A stretch of DNA of 64,000 bases from Ignavibacteriales bacterium (GCA_016707115.1 JADJIH010000018.1:1-64000), one strand, 5' to 3'. Positions 1 to 9,595 are shown, numbered from the stretch's first letter. A program made the numbers and translations. Notes: generated by a model from the sequence alone, not told the origin.

Positions 1-424
1 TTAGGATTTTTTTATTGTTAATAATTTTTTAAACAACAACGAGCCGGAAGTGGAATATTATACTTTCACAAAAGAAGGTGAACTGACTTTTACAGATCTA
101 CTAGGAACCTTAAAAGCTAAAGATAGATATTGAAATAGCAGATAGATGAACTACGAACGACAGCTTGGCTTGATGAATCGCAAAGAGATGAAAGAAAACG
201 AAGGGATGCTTTTATTTTCCCGCTGCAAGGAAATCAATCTTTTGGATGCGCAATACACTAATATCACTTGATATACTTTTTGTTAACGATCAAAACAAAT
301 TGTAATTCATAAGAACACAAAGATACTATCGGATCAAAGTTATCCCGCCACCAAACCATCAATCTATGTTGTAGAAGTCTTAGCGGATATACAGACAAGC
401 ATAATATTCTGGTTGGTGATAAAA
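1..424. other. Gene-poor region with two unassigned ORF fragments
   Basis: No recognisable gene lies in these bases. Two short open stretches on the + strand may be remnants. One is open from position 5 to a TGA at 131-133, has no ATG, and ends in the residues TDLLGTLKAKDRY. The other runs from an ATG at 146 to a TGA at 269-271 (41 residues, MNYERQLGLMNRKEMK...). Their composition is protein-like (charged, not low complexity), but I do not recognise either family. They could be the broken 3' end of a gene that starts left of the window. From 272 to 424 I see nothing. Confidence 0.3.
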
Positions 425-982
425 TTAATTGGATGGGTACGAACTTAGGAAATCCACAATAACCAAGTTGTCATTCCGAACTTGTCTCGTAATCTCTGGC
501 ATTTGTGTGTTAGATGAGGGAACAACTATTGGAAGATCTACAAGTGAATTTAGTTTACCACCGTTTCCACCAAGTAATCCAATAACTTTAATTCCTTTTG
601 AGTGGGCGGCTTCAGTAGCTTTAATAATATTGGGAGAGTTGCCGCTTGTAGAGATTGCTAATAAAACATCACCAAGTGATCCGAGCCCTTCAACATTTCT
701 TGCAAAAATATTTTCAAAACCAATATCATTTCCACCAGCAGTAAGATTTGATGAATCTGTTGTAAGCGCGATTGCTGGTAAAGCCGGACGCTGAATGTGA
801 TGACTTAATCTTATCATAAACTCTGTTGCAATGTGCTGGCAATCTGCAGCACTGCCGCCGTTACCACAAAGCAAAAGTTTGTTACCGTCCTTATATGCTG
901 ATACAAGAATCTCAACAGCTATTAAAATTTCATCAGCAAGTTGATCTTTAATTTTTAGTTTTGTTTCAGAACTTTCGTTCAA
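425..982 (-). CDS. gmhA: Phosphoheptose isomerase-like SIS protein, both ends altered
   Basis: GmhA-type sugar isomerase that converts sedoheptulose 7-phosphate to D-glycero-manno-heptose 7-phosphate for LPS or glycan heptose. The SIS signature CGNGGSAA is at about residues 39-46 and the phosphate loop ISTSGNSP at 110-117. The core up to about residue 160 (SSNTQ) is normal. After that the family expects a histidine-rich C-terminal helix (RIQE.H...IHIICELVE); here the frame runs into MPEITRQVRND, which is coded by the end of a TGTCATT-type repeat. The start is a TTG at 982. Upstream in-frame codons still read TKFIIDSL, as expected for GmhA, but no ATG is present before an in-frame TAA. The gene may be inactive or need an unusual start (ATT). 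The function is inferred from the core only. Confidence 0.75.
   Translation of the reverse strand: MNESSETKLKIKDQLADEILIAVEILVSAYKDGNKLLLCGNGGSAADCQHIATEFMIRLSHHIQRPALPAIALTTDSSNLTAGGNDIGFENIFARNVEGLGSLGDVLLAISTSGNSPNIIKATEAAHSKGIKVIGLLGGNGGKLNSLVDLPIVVPSSNTQMPEITRQVRNDNLVIVDFLSSYPSN
463..502 (+). repeat. Half of a TGTCATTCC-type intergenic repeat inside gmhA
   Basis: The + strand reads TTGTCATTCCGAACTTGTCT and continues to GTAATCTC. This is the usual outer arm of short mobile or REP-like repeats (GATTCCGAGACAAGTTCGGAATGACA on the other strand). It coincides with the point where the gmhA reading frame stops resembling its family. Confidence 0.5.
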
Positions 983-1031
983 TGAATCTATTATAAATTT
1001 TGTGCGTCCAATTTATTTCCTTATCGTGAAT

Positions 1032-1104
1032 TGTCATTGCGAGGAAGACTTTGCCTGACGAAGCAATCTGTAGATTCCTTAAGCCCTTTGGAACTCGGAA
1101 TGAC
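1032..1104. repeat. TGTCATTGCGAGG...CGGAATGAC intergenic repeat
   Basis: A 73-base element beginning TGTCATTGCGAGGAAGACTT and ending CGGAATGAC, with an internal CGAAGCAATCTG. The ends are inverted copies of each other (TGTCATT / AATGAC). It fills the gap between gmhA and the GGGP synthase gene. It is related to the elements at 2480, 5883, 9510 and 42627. Confidence 0.65.
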
Positions 1105-1112
1105 GTATTGTG

Positions 1113-1872
1113 TTAAACTAAAAGTCCTTGTTTAATGTGTACAGCAGAAGCAAAATCTTTTATCAAATCCCAGTTGTTTTCATCTTCAAAATAATTCCCT
1201 GTTACAATGACCGATGCACCATTTTCAACTTTTTCTCTTGCTGTTTGCGGATTTCTGATTCCACCTCCCCACAACAACAGGGATTGTACATTGATTAGAA
1301 ACGGCCTTAACCATTTCATTTGGAACAGAATTATCAGCCCCGCTTCCAGCTTCAAGATAAATTAATTTCATTCCAAGATATTCTGAAGCGAGCGCAGTTG
1401 CTGCAGCAATTTCTGGTTTATTTCTTGGGATTGGCAGACTTCCACTCATATAAATTGCGGTCGTTGTTGAACCTGATTCAACTAATATGTACGCAGTTGA
1501 TATTGCTTCAATTCCAGATTTTTTTATTGATGGCGCTGCAAGAACATGTTTGCCGATCAAGTGTTCTGGATTTCTTCCGCTTACAACAGATAAAAATAAA
1601 ATTGCATCTGCAAATGGAGAAATTTGTGTAATGCTTCCTGGAAAAATTATTGAAGGGAGATTAGTGTTTACTTTTACCTTTTCAATAAAAGATTCAAAAT
1701 CACCATTAACCATTAAACTACCGCCGACTAAAAATCCATCAACACCCGATTTTTCACAATGCTTTAAAAATCCGGCAAGTTTATTTTCAGGAAGTTTATC
1801 AGGATCAAGCAGAACTAAATATGCAGCTCCCTTTTCCTTTATAGTATTTAATAGTTGGTTGTAAATCTTCAT
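1113..1872 (-). CDS. Geranylgeranylglyceryl phosphate synthase family protein (frameshifted)
   Basis: A GGGP/PcrB-family prenyltransferase that joins glycerol-1-phosphate to a polyprenyl diphosphate, the step that makes archaeal-type ether lipid precursors. It is also known in Bacteroidota-group bacteria. The first part (1872 to about 1268) carries LLDPDK (residues 21-26), GGS (50-52) and YLEAGSGA (172-179). It then breaks at CTIPVVVG, and the expected next residues GGGIRNPQTAREKVENGA continue in another frame to a stop at 1113. One extra base in the GGGG run near 1264-1268 explains the break; corrected length is about 252 residues, normal for the family. The error could be in sequencing. The fold is well supported. 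The exact prenyl substrate (C20 or C35) cannot be read from the sequence. Confidence 0.87.
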
Positions 1873-1893
1873 AAATATTGATTTATAGCTGAT

Positions 1894-2466
1894 TCAATAT
1901 AGGAATTTAGGTTTAGAGAAAAAGATTGAGCAGTCAATGTTTATCAAGATTTTTAGATAATATATTCCAACTATTGTTTTGGCATCAGTTATCTGGCCAT
2001 TTCTAATCATATTTTCAATTTCATCCAATGAGTATTCAAGTATTTCCATTCCATGTTCACCTTCTTCACGATTATGATCTCCAGGAATTAAACCACTTGC
2101 ATAATAGATATGAAGAATTTCCGTACAATATCCAGGTGCTGTATAAATCTCACCTAGTTTTTTAATCTGCTTAGCTTTGTAGCCAGTTTCTTCTTCAAGT
2201 TCACGAGTTGCACAAACTAATGGATCCTCGCCTTTATCAAGTTTGCCTGCAGGAAGTTCAATCAATGTTTTTTGTAAAGGATATCTGAATTGTTTTACTA
2301 AAATTATTTTACCATCATCTTTAACAGGAACAACAACTGCTCCGCCGGGATGAATTGCAATTTCTCTTATCCCCTTGTTGCCGCTTTCATATTCAATTTC
2401 ATCAATTTGATGATCAAATACTTTTCCTTTAAAACGAATTTCTGATTTGAGGAGTTTGTAGTTCAT
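1894..2466 (-). CDS. Nudix hydrolase, ADP-ribose pyrophosphatase type
   Basis: Hydrolyses ADP-ribose or related nucleoside diphosphate sugars to AMP and a sugar phosphate. The full Nudix box GX5EX7REXXEEXG is present at about residues 74-96 (GKLDKGED...RELEEETGY). Before it is the LVKQFRYPL strand and after it the TAPGYCTE segment typical of the NudF/YffH group. The length of 190 residues is usual, but the last 15 or so (IDCSIFFSKPKFLY) look unlike the family and may come from read-through into intergenic DNA. It lies 21 bases upstream of the GGGP synthase gene on the same strand, so co-transcription is possible. The exact substrate is not determined. Confidence 0.88.
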   Translation of the reverse strand: MNYKLLKSEIRFKGKVFDHQIDEIEYESGNKGIREIAIHPGGAVVVPVKDDGKIILVKQFRYPLQKTLIELPAGKLDKGEDPLVCATRELEEETGYKAKQIKKLGEIYTAPGYCTEILHIYYASGLIPGDHNREEGEHGMEILEYSLDEIENMIRNGQITDAKTIVGIYYLKILINIDCSIFFSKPKFLY

Positions 2467-2479
2467 AATTTTTATTAAT

Positions 2480-2570
2480 TGTCATTGCGAACGATTTACC
2501 ATGGTGAATTCGAGTGAAGAAATCTTATAAATATTTAACAGACTGATTGCTTCGTTACACTTGCAGTGAC
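2480..2570. repeat. TGTCATTGCGA... intergenic repeat
   Basis: The element begins TGTCATTGCGAACGA and ends near GCAGTGAC, with GATTGCTTCGTTACACTTGC on the right side, the inverse of the GAAGCAATC arm seen at 1032-1104. It occupies most of the gap between the Nudix gene and the DUF1232 gene. The right end is more diverged than in the other copies. Confidence 0.5.
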
Positions 2571-2579
2571 GTTTAATTT

Positions 2580-2996
2580 TTACTTTCTGTATTTAGAATC
2601 ATAATAAGGAATAAGCTCGCTGCCAAGAAATTTTATAAGTGCCGTTATTACACCAAGATCATCAAGATATCCAATTAGTGGAGCTATATCAGGAATCGTA
2701 TCAATTGGTGAAATAAAATAAATCAATCCCATTACAACAATTGCTTTTCGATGCCAGCTTACGTATGAATCTTTCATGTAATTGTAGAGAGCAATTACAT
2801 CTTTTGCAAAAGAAATTTTCTTACCAACGCGCTGAACTTTGCTCCATAAGTTTTCTTCAATGTAAGCAGTTCTTTCATTGTAATCATCTTCAATTTCTTT
2901 ATCTGTCTTTCCGCCGGTTCTAAATGCCCCGAGATCATTTAGGTTTTCAAAAAGTTCATCATCGGGAGTTACAATTTCATAATCTCTTTCTTTCAT
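2580..2996 (-). CDS. DUF1232 (YkvA-like) membrane protein
   Basis: A small protein of 138 residues with the DUF1232 core YFISPIDTIPDIAPLIGYLDD near the middle to C-terminal part, a short hydrophobic helix-turn-helix found in YkvA-like proteins of unknown function. The N-terminal half is charged and helical (DDELFENLNDLGAF...EENLWSKVQRVGKK). A GTG at 2999 precedes the ATG at 2996; I chose the ATG. It begins 9 bases after the stop of the S9 peptidase gene and is probably co-transcribed with it. The function is unknown; the family assignment is firm from the motif. Confidence 0.85.
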   Translation of the reverse strand: MKERDYEIVTPDDELFENLNDLGAFRTGGKTDKEIEDDYNERTAYIEENLWSKVQRVGKKISFAKDVIALYNYMKDSYVSWHRKAIVVMGLIYFISPIDTIPDIAPLIGYLDDLGVITALIKFLGSELIPYYDSKYRK

Positions 2997-3004
2997 CACT
3001 GCTC

Positions 3005-5031
3005 CTATTTTTGATGCGATTTAAACCAATCAAACACTGTATTCCACCATAACTTTGCATTTTGCGGTTTAGAAACAAAATGGGTTTCATCAGGAAAATA
3101 CAAGAACTTACTTTCAACTCCCAATCTTTGCAGAGTTGTAAACGCTTGGAATGCCTGCTCTTCAGATAATCTAAAATCAAATGCACTGTGAACAATTAAC
3201 ATTGGCGTTTTAAAATTCTTTGCATATTGATGCGGTGACCATTTTACATATGCTTCGCGATTTTCCCAGGGAGTTCCATTTACATCCCATTCAGGAAACC
3301 AAAGTTCTTCAGTTGTACCCCACATACTTTCAAGATTAAAAGTTCCGTTGTGGCAGAACAAAGCACTAAATCTATCTGTGTGTCCTTCTATCCAATTAAT
3401 CATATATCCGCCGTAAGATGCACCTGAAGCAAAAGTATTTTTTGGATCTATGTATGAAAAATTCTTTAAAGCATAATCGTATGAGTTCATCAAATCGGTA
3501 TAAACTTTTCCTCCCCAATCTCCGGATATTTCATCTGTAAACTTTTGTCCGTATCCGGTTGAGCCGCGTGGATTGGGTGCAACAACAACATAACCGGCCG
3601 CAGCAAACATTTGAATATTCCAACGATAATGGAAATTATCTTCCCAGGCACCTTGCGGTCCGCCATGAATTAAAAACATCATCGGATATTTTTTATTTGG
3701 ATCGAAGAATGGCGGTTTAACTAAAATTGATTGAACTTTATCACTATTAGCACCTTCACACCAGAAAGTTTCGACAGGATTCATTTCAAGCTGAGAAAGA
3801 ATTTCTTCATTTGTAAAAGTGATCCTCTTTAATGTATTCTTTCCATCTGTGCTTTGCGAAAATATTTCGCTTGGAAGATCTGATCGTTGTTTTAAGAAGT
3901 AAAGAGTTTTACCATCTTTAGATAATTGGATGTTTGTATTATAATTATCTTTGTGGAAAAGTTCTATCTCATCATCATTTACATTTAGTTTGTAGATCAA
4001 ATTATTAATTTCAGTACCAGCAGTAAAATAAATTGTTTTTGAATCTGGAGAATAAATAAATTCATCAACAGAAAGCTCAAAATCTTCTGTAAGATTTATT
4101 GTTTCGCCAGTTTTACGATTAAACAAAATCAAATCTTTTTTGTCGGCTTCAAATCCAGCACGCTTCATTGATGTCCATGCAAGCCAGTTCATATCCGGAG
4201 AATAAACAGGCTGGCAATCAACACCTTTACTCGTGGAAATTAGTTTCGGAGTTTTGGGTGAAGTTAAGCTAAGAATATAAATTTCAATGTTGGTGCTTGT
4301 TGCTTTTGTAAATTCGGGATTTTGTGAGTAAGCAATCTCACTTCCATCATATGAAAAATTAAAATCATTTGCCGAACCTAATGCAAGCGGAGGAACATCT
4401 TCTTTATTGCCTTCGTTTAAATCTTTATACTCACCGGTTGCAACATCGAGTAAAAATAAGTGGCTGCGTTTAAGTCCTCGCCAATCATTCCAGTGGCGAT
4501 ACATTAACTCAGTAAAAATCTGTGCCTTAACTTTACTTTCTTCATTAGCTTTATCTTTTTGCTCATTGCAATCCTGAGTTGTGCATTCAGGATAAACGGA
4601 TGAAACAAATAAAATTTTCTTGCCGTCTTTAGACCATTCAAAATCCGAAGCGCCTGTATAAATATCAGTTAATTGTTTTTCATTTGAACCATCAAGATTG
4701 CATTGCCAGATTTGGCCACCGCGAGTAAATGCAATTGATTTTCCATCTGGAGAAAACTTTGGTTCATTCTCATTCTTATCTGAATTTTTTAAGACTCTTA
4801 AGTTTTTTCCATCAGCATCAATTAAATAGATATCTGTGTTGCCTTTATTTGCCTCAAAAGTATAAGAGGTTAAAGTATAAGCAAGTGTTTTTCCGTCAGG
4901 GGAAACAGAATAACCTCCAATACGTTTCATTGCCCAAAGATCATCAACAGTAATTGCGCTTTTTGTTTGAGGAAAATCAGGATTGTAATTATAAATGAGA
5001 GTAGAAAATATTTATTTGCGCTTCTTAACAT
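3005..5031 (-). CDS. S9 family prolyl oligopeptidase-type peptidase (frameshift in leader)
   Basis: A secreted serine peptidase of the dipeptidyl/acylaminoacyl peptidase group. An N-terminal WD/TolB-like beta-propeller with repeated SPDGK blades (about residues 8-350 of the long frame) is followed by an alpha/beta hydrolase domain. Counting from the ATG at 4930, the nucleophile is Ser505 in GASYGGY, with Asp585 (HSAFD) and His617 (DETHF); HGGPQGAW forms the oxyanion region. The long frame starts at MKRIGG, but upstream codons in the same frame read SAITVDDLWA. A signal peptide (MLRSANKYFLLSFIITIL) starts at an ATG at 5031 in a neighbouring frame. One missing base in the A4 run at 4973-4976 would join them. 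I therefore give the gene from 5031. Periplasmic peptide breakdown is inferred. Confidence 0.9.
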
Positions 5032-5170
5032 TTGTGCTCCGATGTGTTCTAATTGTTAAGCCAAAAATAAAGCAGTTGGCAGATAAAGACAAAGTAAAGA
5101 TTGCTGCCGTGTTATAAATTCAATCTTATACTCATTATGAGTAACTTTGCTCACATTATTTTAGGATACG

Positions 5171-5928
5171 ATGAAAGAAAGCCAAAACATATTCCTGCCC
5201 GGCGGATTCAAGCAATTCAGGATTCTCAAAACGAAATACGTTCTTAATGATAAAAAAGTCCTGATTATCGGTTCAGGAAGTGAAAAAATTGCTGAGAAAA
5301 TGATTGAATCCGGTGCAAGTTCTGCCACTATGATTGTAAATGATTATGATTCATTGATTAACGCACGCTTAAATCTTATCAAAGACAGTAAAGTTTTAGT
5401 TAAGATGATGGATTTTGATAACACAGATTTTGATGCTGCAGAATTTGATCTTGTTTATGCACAGGCCTCAATTTCTTTGTTGAACAGAAATAAAATCGTG
5501 AAAGAGATTAAACGAATTCTGAAACCTGAAGCAACTTTGTGTGTTGGAGAAATTACAGCACTAATAAGTGATTTTCCTCCATTTGTAAGAAATATTTTGA
5601 TACCTCCGATATTTTAGCCTTAGTGAGTGATGAATGCGGTGCTTATTACACAGAAAGAAATTTTTCCGTTTTATACGAAGAAGATTTATCATCATCTTTA
5701 CAAAGTTTTTATGAACACACTGCTCAAGAGTTAGATGACAAAATTTATAAGCTTACCGATAAAGAAAAAAGTTATTACAAAAAATTATTAAGTAAGATTA
5801 GTCACGAATCCAATGCGTACTTAAAACTCGGTGCAGATAGATACATTGGATTTAAGATGCTGATATTAAAGAAAACTCCAACTGTCATTTCGAAGGAGTC
5901 CTCGACTGAGAAATCTGTAGAATTATAA
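5171..5928 (+). CDS. Class I SAM-dependent methyltransferase (frameshifted)
   Basis: A small methyltransferase of unknown substrate. The first frame (5171-5617) has the SAM-binding glycine motif VLIIGSGSEKIAE, the acidic post-II motif DFDNTDFD, and FDLVYAQASIS. It ends abruptly at a stop after FVRNILIPPIF. Restoring one T in the T4 run at 5595-5598 gives VRNIFDTSDILALVSDECGAYYTERN and joins the second frame ending at 5928, about 252 residues in all. The final residues (TVISKESSTEKSVEL) are coded by the left half of an intergenic repeat, so the natural stop has been displaced. The gene is followed by rlmD on the same strand, but a shared role is not evident. Confidence 0.7.
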
Positions 5929-5967
5929 AACAGATTCCTCACCAACTGAAGTTGGATTCGGAATGAC
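5883..5967. repeat. TGTCATTTCGAAGGAGTC...TCGGAATGAC repeat
   Basis: An 85-base element closely similar to the one at 9510-9595: left end TGTCATTTCGAAGGAGTC, centre AAAACAGATTCCTCACC, right end GTTGGATTCGGAATGAC. The ends are inverted copies. It supplies the last codons of the upstream methyltransferase gene and an ATG upstream of rlmD. Confidence 0.75.
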
Positions 5968-5983
5968 CAACACAGAAAGTAAA

Positions 5984-7438
5984 ATGAATATAAAAAAAGG
6001 CGACGTAGCAGAATTTCAAATAGAAAAGTATGCATTTGAAGGGAAAGGAATTGCAAAGGTTTCTAAGAATGAATTGCTTGGCTTAACTGAAGAAAACGGC
6101 AACGAAAAGAATTACGTTGTATTTGTTATTGGCTCTTATCCCGGCGACACAGTAAACGCTCGTTTACTAAAAATTAAAAATTCTTATGCCGAAGCTTTGG
6201 TTATGGAGATACTTACTCCATCCAGCGAAAGAGTGAAAGCAAAGTGTAAATTCTTTGGAACCTGTGGCGGCTGTAAGCAACAGGATCTGGATTATGATGT
6301 TCAAGCAAAATACAAGCAGCAGCAAGTTGAAGAAATTTTTAACAAGCTTGGCGGATTTTCCGATTTTGAAATTGAACCAATTATCCCTTCACAAAATGTT
6401 TTTCATTATAGAAACAAAATGGAATTTTCTTTTAGTGAAAAAAGATGGCTGACTAAAGAAGAAATTTCTAAAGAAGGAATCCTTGATAAAGATTTTTCAC
6501 TCGGTTTACACATCCCCAAAATTTATGATAAAGTTCTTGATGTTGATGAATGTTTTCTGCAATCAGAAGTAAGCAACAAGATTTTAAACTTTACTCGTGA
6601 TTTCTTTAAGAAGAGAAACACTTCAATCTATTCAACAAAAACTCACACTGGATATTTACGTAATCTTGTAATCAAGCAAGCTTCTCTAACTAATGATTTA
6701 ATGGTTAATCTTGTTACTTCAGAAGAAAATGATGAATTGGTTAATGAGTATTGCGATGAGTTACGAAAAGAAATTCCACATGTAACAACCGTAATAAATA
6801 ACATCAACAAAAAATTTGCTGCTGTTGCCGTTGGCGATTACGAGAAAGTTATTTACGGTTCTGGTTTTATTTATGATGAAATCGGAAAACATAAATTCCG
6901 GATAAGCGCAAATTCTTTTTTTCAAACAAATACTTTGCAGGCAGAAAAACTTTATCAAACCGCACTTGATTTTGCTGAACTAAAAGGAAATGAAATTGTT
7001 TATGATTTGTATTCCGGTGCAGGAACGATAACAATTTTTATTTCTGATAAAGCAAAAAAAGTTTATGCTTTTGAAGCTGTGGAATCAGCTATTGCAGATG
7101 CAAAAGTAAATGCTGATTTAAACAATATTCTAAATGTGAAATTTTTTGCTGCTGATCTTTATAAGTCCTTTCTGCCGATAGTTGATAAATACAATATCCC
7201 AAAACCTGATGTAATGATAATCGATCCGCCAAGAAGCGGAATGCACCCAACCACAGTTGATGATGTAATCAAACTTTCTCCAAACAAAATTGTTTATGTT
7301 AGCTGTAATCCCGCAACTCAAGTACGGGACATTAAATTGATGGTTGAAGCTGGTTATAAATTAATTAAGATAAGACCTGTTGATATGTTTCCGCATACTT
7401 TTCATATTGAAAATGTTGCGTTACTTATAAAAGGTTAG
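5984..7438 (+). CDS. rlmD: 23S rRNA (uracil-C5)-methyltransferase, RlmD family
   Basis: Methylates a uracil in 23S rRNA (or tRNA; the RlmD/TrmA/RumA group) using SAM. An N-terminal TRAM RNA-binding domain covers about the first 80 residues. Iron-sulfur ligands are seen as C-x5-C-x2-C (CKFFGTCGGC) with a fourth Cys in DVDECF. The SAM site is YDLYSGAGTITIF, the PP motif is IIDPPRSGMH, and the catalytic Cys lies in VYVSCNPATQ. An ATG at 5963 is inside an intergenic repeat (GGAATGACC), so the ATG at 5984 (MNIKKGD) is the likely start, giving 484 residues. Which uridine is modified cannot be told from sequence. Confidence 0.93.
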   Translation: MNIKKGDVAEFQIEKYAFEGKGIAKVSKNELLGLTEENGNEKNYVVFVIGSYPGDTVNARLLKIKNSYAEALVMEILTPSSERVKAKCKFFGTCGGCKQQDLDYDVQAKYKQQQVEEIFNKLGGFSDFEIEPIIPSQNVFHYRNKMEFSFSEKRWLTKEEISKEGILDKDFSLGLHIPKIYDKVLDVDECFLQSEVSNKILNFTRDFFKKRNTSIYSTKTHTGYLRNLVIKQASLTNDLMVNLVTSEENDELVNEYCDELRKEIPHVTTVINNINKKFAAVAVGDYEKVIYGSGFIYDEIGKHKFRISANSFFQTNTLQAEKLYQTALDFAELKGNEIVYDLYSGAGTITIFISDKAKKVYAFEAVESAIADAKVNADLNNILNVKFFAADLYKSFLPIVDKYNIPKPDVMIIDPPRSGMHPTTVDDVIKLSPNKIVYVSCNPATQVRDIKLMVEAGYKLIKIRPVDMFPHTFHIENVALLIKG

Positions 7439-7568
7439 AATATATTCTAAAAGAATAAATCATTCTACATGCGTAACCACTGTTTGATGAAAGTAAAACA
7501 TAAGTAAGTCAAAAAAACATTAATAAAAGCAAAAGAATATCTAAATAAAAAACATTTACTTATACATT

Positions 7569-8721
7569 ATGAAAAATTTAAGAATATCTAAAACATTAAA
7601 TCAATTTGGAAATAAAATCTCGATAATTTTTATATTCTTTTTATTCTTGACTTTTACATCCTGTTCAAAAGATCAGGACATTATCACTCCAATAATAGAG
7701 CCTTCAGTTCTTAAAGCCTCAAGTGTAATAGATTCTATGGGCACCGGATTCAACCTCGGAAACACATTTGATCTTGCTTCGCATTCTACAACGCCGGAAA
7801 CAATTTATAAAATTATTGATTTCTACTATAATGCCGGTATGCGGCACATAAGAATTCCAGTAACTTGGATGGAAGGATTTGGCGGTAATACTATTGCAAA
7901 TGCTAATGGCCAAATTAATTTTCAGCATGCAAGATTTATTCAGCTTAAAACTGTAATTGATTATGCAATTGCAAAAAAAATGTATGTGGTTCTAAATGCA
8001 CATCATGAAAACTGGCTTAGTAATTATGATGGTTCAGAAAATTACAATGCAAAATTTAGAAACCTTTGGCAGGGTATCGCAGAACATTTCAAAACTACCC
8101 TCAGTTTTTAATTTTGAATTGCTTAACGAACCACATGGAAAATTCGGGGACTGGAGCGGCGGAGCGGACCCATTTAGTAATCAAGCACTTACGCTTACCC
8201 GACAGATCTATGATGTTGGATATAATGTAGTTCGAGAAACTGGTGGAGCAAACGTTACCAGAATAATAATGATTTCAACAAATGGAATGGGTAATCATTC
8301 GTTGATCGAGGAAGTGTATCCAAACAAAACATATCTTCCTGGAAGCGGTACTGATGATTATCTGGCAATCCAGGTTCACACCTATGATCCTTGGTCTTTT
8401 TGTGGACAGAATGGAAGTAATTCCTTCTATCCGGGAAGCAGTTCGATAGAAAATTCTATCAGAAACGTTGCAACACACGCTAGATTATTAGATGTTCCGG
8501 TTAATTATGGTGAGTTTGGAGTTGGACGGGAATCAAATACAAATGAACGAAATACAGACATAGTTCGTGAATTCTACAGAACAATAAGGATGACTACTTT
8601 GGATGAAAATATGTCGTCTACCGTTTGGGATGATCGGGGCTGGTTTGGTTTAATAATATCAAACGGACAAGGATCATATATTTTTATGTATAATATAGTT
8701 CCTACAATGATGGCACCTTAA
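7569..8721 (+). CDS. GH5 family glycoside hydrolase (cellulase-like) lipoprotein, frameshifted
   Basis: A surface or periplasmic beta-glucanase-like enzyme. It begins with a hydrophobic leader ending in a lipobox (LFLTFTSC), so the mature protein should be lipid anchored. GH5 landmarks: GTGFNLGNTFD near the start, HIRIPVTW, VVLNAHHENW, the acid/base Glu in FELLNEPHG, and the nucleophile Glu in VNYGEFGVGR. The frame changes at the A4 run 8091-8094, between EHFK and LPSVFNFEL; an indel there joins the two frames into about 384 residues. The C-terminus (VWDDRGWFGLIISNGQGSY) looks complete for a single-domain enzyme. No carbohydrate-binding module or neighbouring glycan genes are seen, so the substrate is inferred only at family level. 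Confidence 0.87.
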
Positions 8722-8809
8722 ATAATATTCCTTTGCTTTGTTTCTCTAAGAACTATGATTATTAATCACGTTTAATTGTTTACTGAATCATATTGGAATT
8801 ATTGGTGTG

Positions 8810-9484
8810 CTATTGGTTTTTAATTATCAGCACAAACTCCCCCTTAAGGTTTTCTCTTTCAACAGCACTCAAAATATTTTGTGCATTACCACGATAAAAT
8901 TTTTCTTTTTCTTTTGTTAACTCAAATGCAAGCACACAAGGAATGTTTGGACCAAGAAGTTTTACAATATCTTCCAGCAAAGTTTTTAATCTGTATGGAG
9001 TATCCATTAAAACAATTGTTTCCCTTCGCTTTCTTAAATCAAGCAATTGTTTTCTTCTAATATCTTTCTTTGGTGAAAGCCAGCCGTAATAGTAGAACTT
9101 TTCAAAATCTAACGCACTTCCAACCAAAGCTGTAAGCAAAGAACTTGCACCGGGAACAGGAATAACATCAATCCTGTTTTGTAATGCAAGATCAACTAGT
9201 AAATGTCCGGGATCAGAAAAAAGCGGAGTGCCGCAATCGGAAATTAGGGCAGCAGTTTTTCCTTCAAGTAATTTCAGGATTAACTCATTCGCAGTTTCAT
9301 TTTCGTTGTGCTCGTTTAATGAAATAAGTTCTTTCTCGATTTTATAGTTGGATAATAGTCTTCTTGCCTCTTTGTATTCTTCGCAAATTATAAAATCACA
9401 TTCTTTTAATATTCGCAATGCACGGAGGGTTATGTCTTCGTAATTTCCAATTGGAGTAGAAACGATATATAGTTTTGATTTCAT
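8810..9484 (-). CDS. rsmI: 16S rRNA (cytidine-1402-2'-O)-methyltransferase
   Basis: RsmI adds a 2'-O-methyl group to C1402 of 16S rRNA in the decoding centre. The tetrapyrrole-methylase fold signature STPIGNYEDITLRAL is at residues 9-23, followed by ALISDCGTPLFSDPG (the family's SAM-binding loop) and VIPVPGASSLLTAL. Its 224 residues match the shorter RsmI form without the C-terminal extension. It stands alone, convergent with the GH5 gene, with a repeat element just upstream. Confidence 0.93.
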   Translation of the reverse strand: MKSKLYIVSTPIGNYEDITLRALRILKECDFIICEEYKEARRLLSNYKIEKELISLNEHNENETANELILKLLEGKTAALISDCGTPLFSDPGHLLVDLALQNRIDVIPVPGASSLLTALVGSALDFEKFYYYGWLSPKKDIRRKQLLDLRKRRETIVLMDTPYRLKTLLEDIVKLLGPNIPCVLAFELTKEKEKFYRGNAQNILSAVERENLKGEFVLIIKNQ

Positions 9485-9509
9485 TTTCTTTAATTTGATT
9501 CAATGCTAT

Positions 9510-9595
9510 TGTCATTTCGAAGGAGTCATCGACTTAGAAATCCGAACCGAAAATAAAACAGATTCCTCACCGACTAAAGTCGGATTCGGAATGAC
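9510..9595. repeat. TGTCATTTCGAAGGAGTC...TCGGAATGAC repeat (second copy)
   Basis: The element has the same ends and layout as the copy at 5883-5967. The middle differs (GAAATCCGAACCGAAAATAA against GAAATCTGTAGAATTATAA). It lies between divergent rsmI and the subtilisin gene. The inner GACTAAAGTC/GACTTAG parts suggest a folded transcript. Confidence 0.75.

Noticed and set aside
429..794. A 121-residue ORF on the + strand opposite gmhA
   Set aside because: It mirrors the gmhA frame and has no family features; the gmhA core is clearly the real coding strand.
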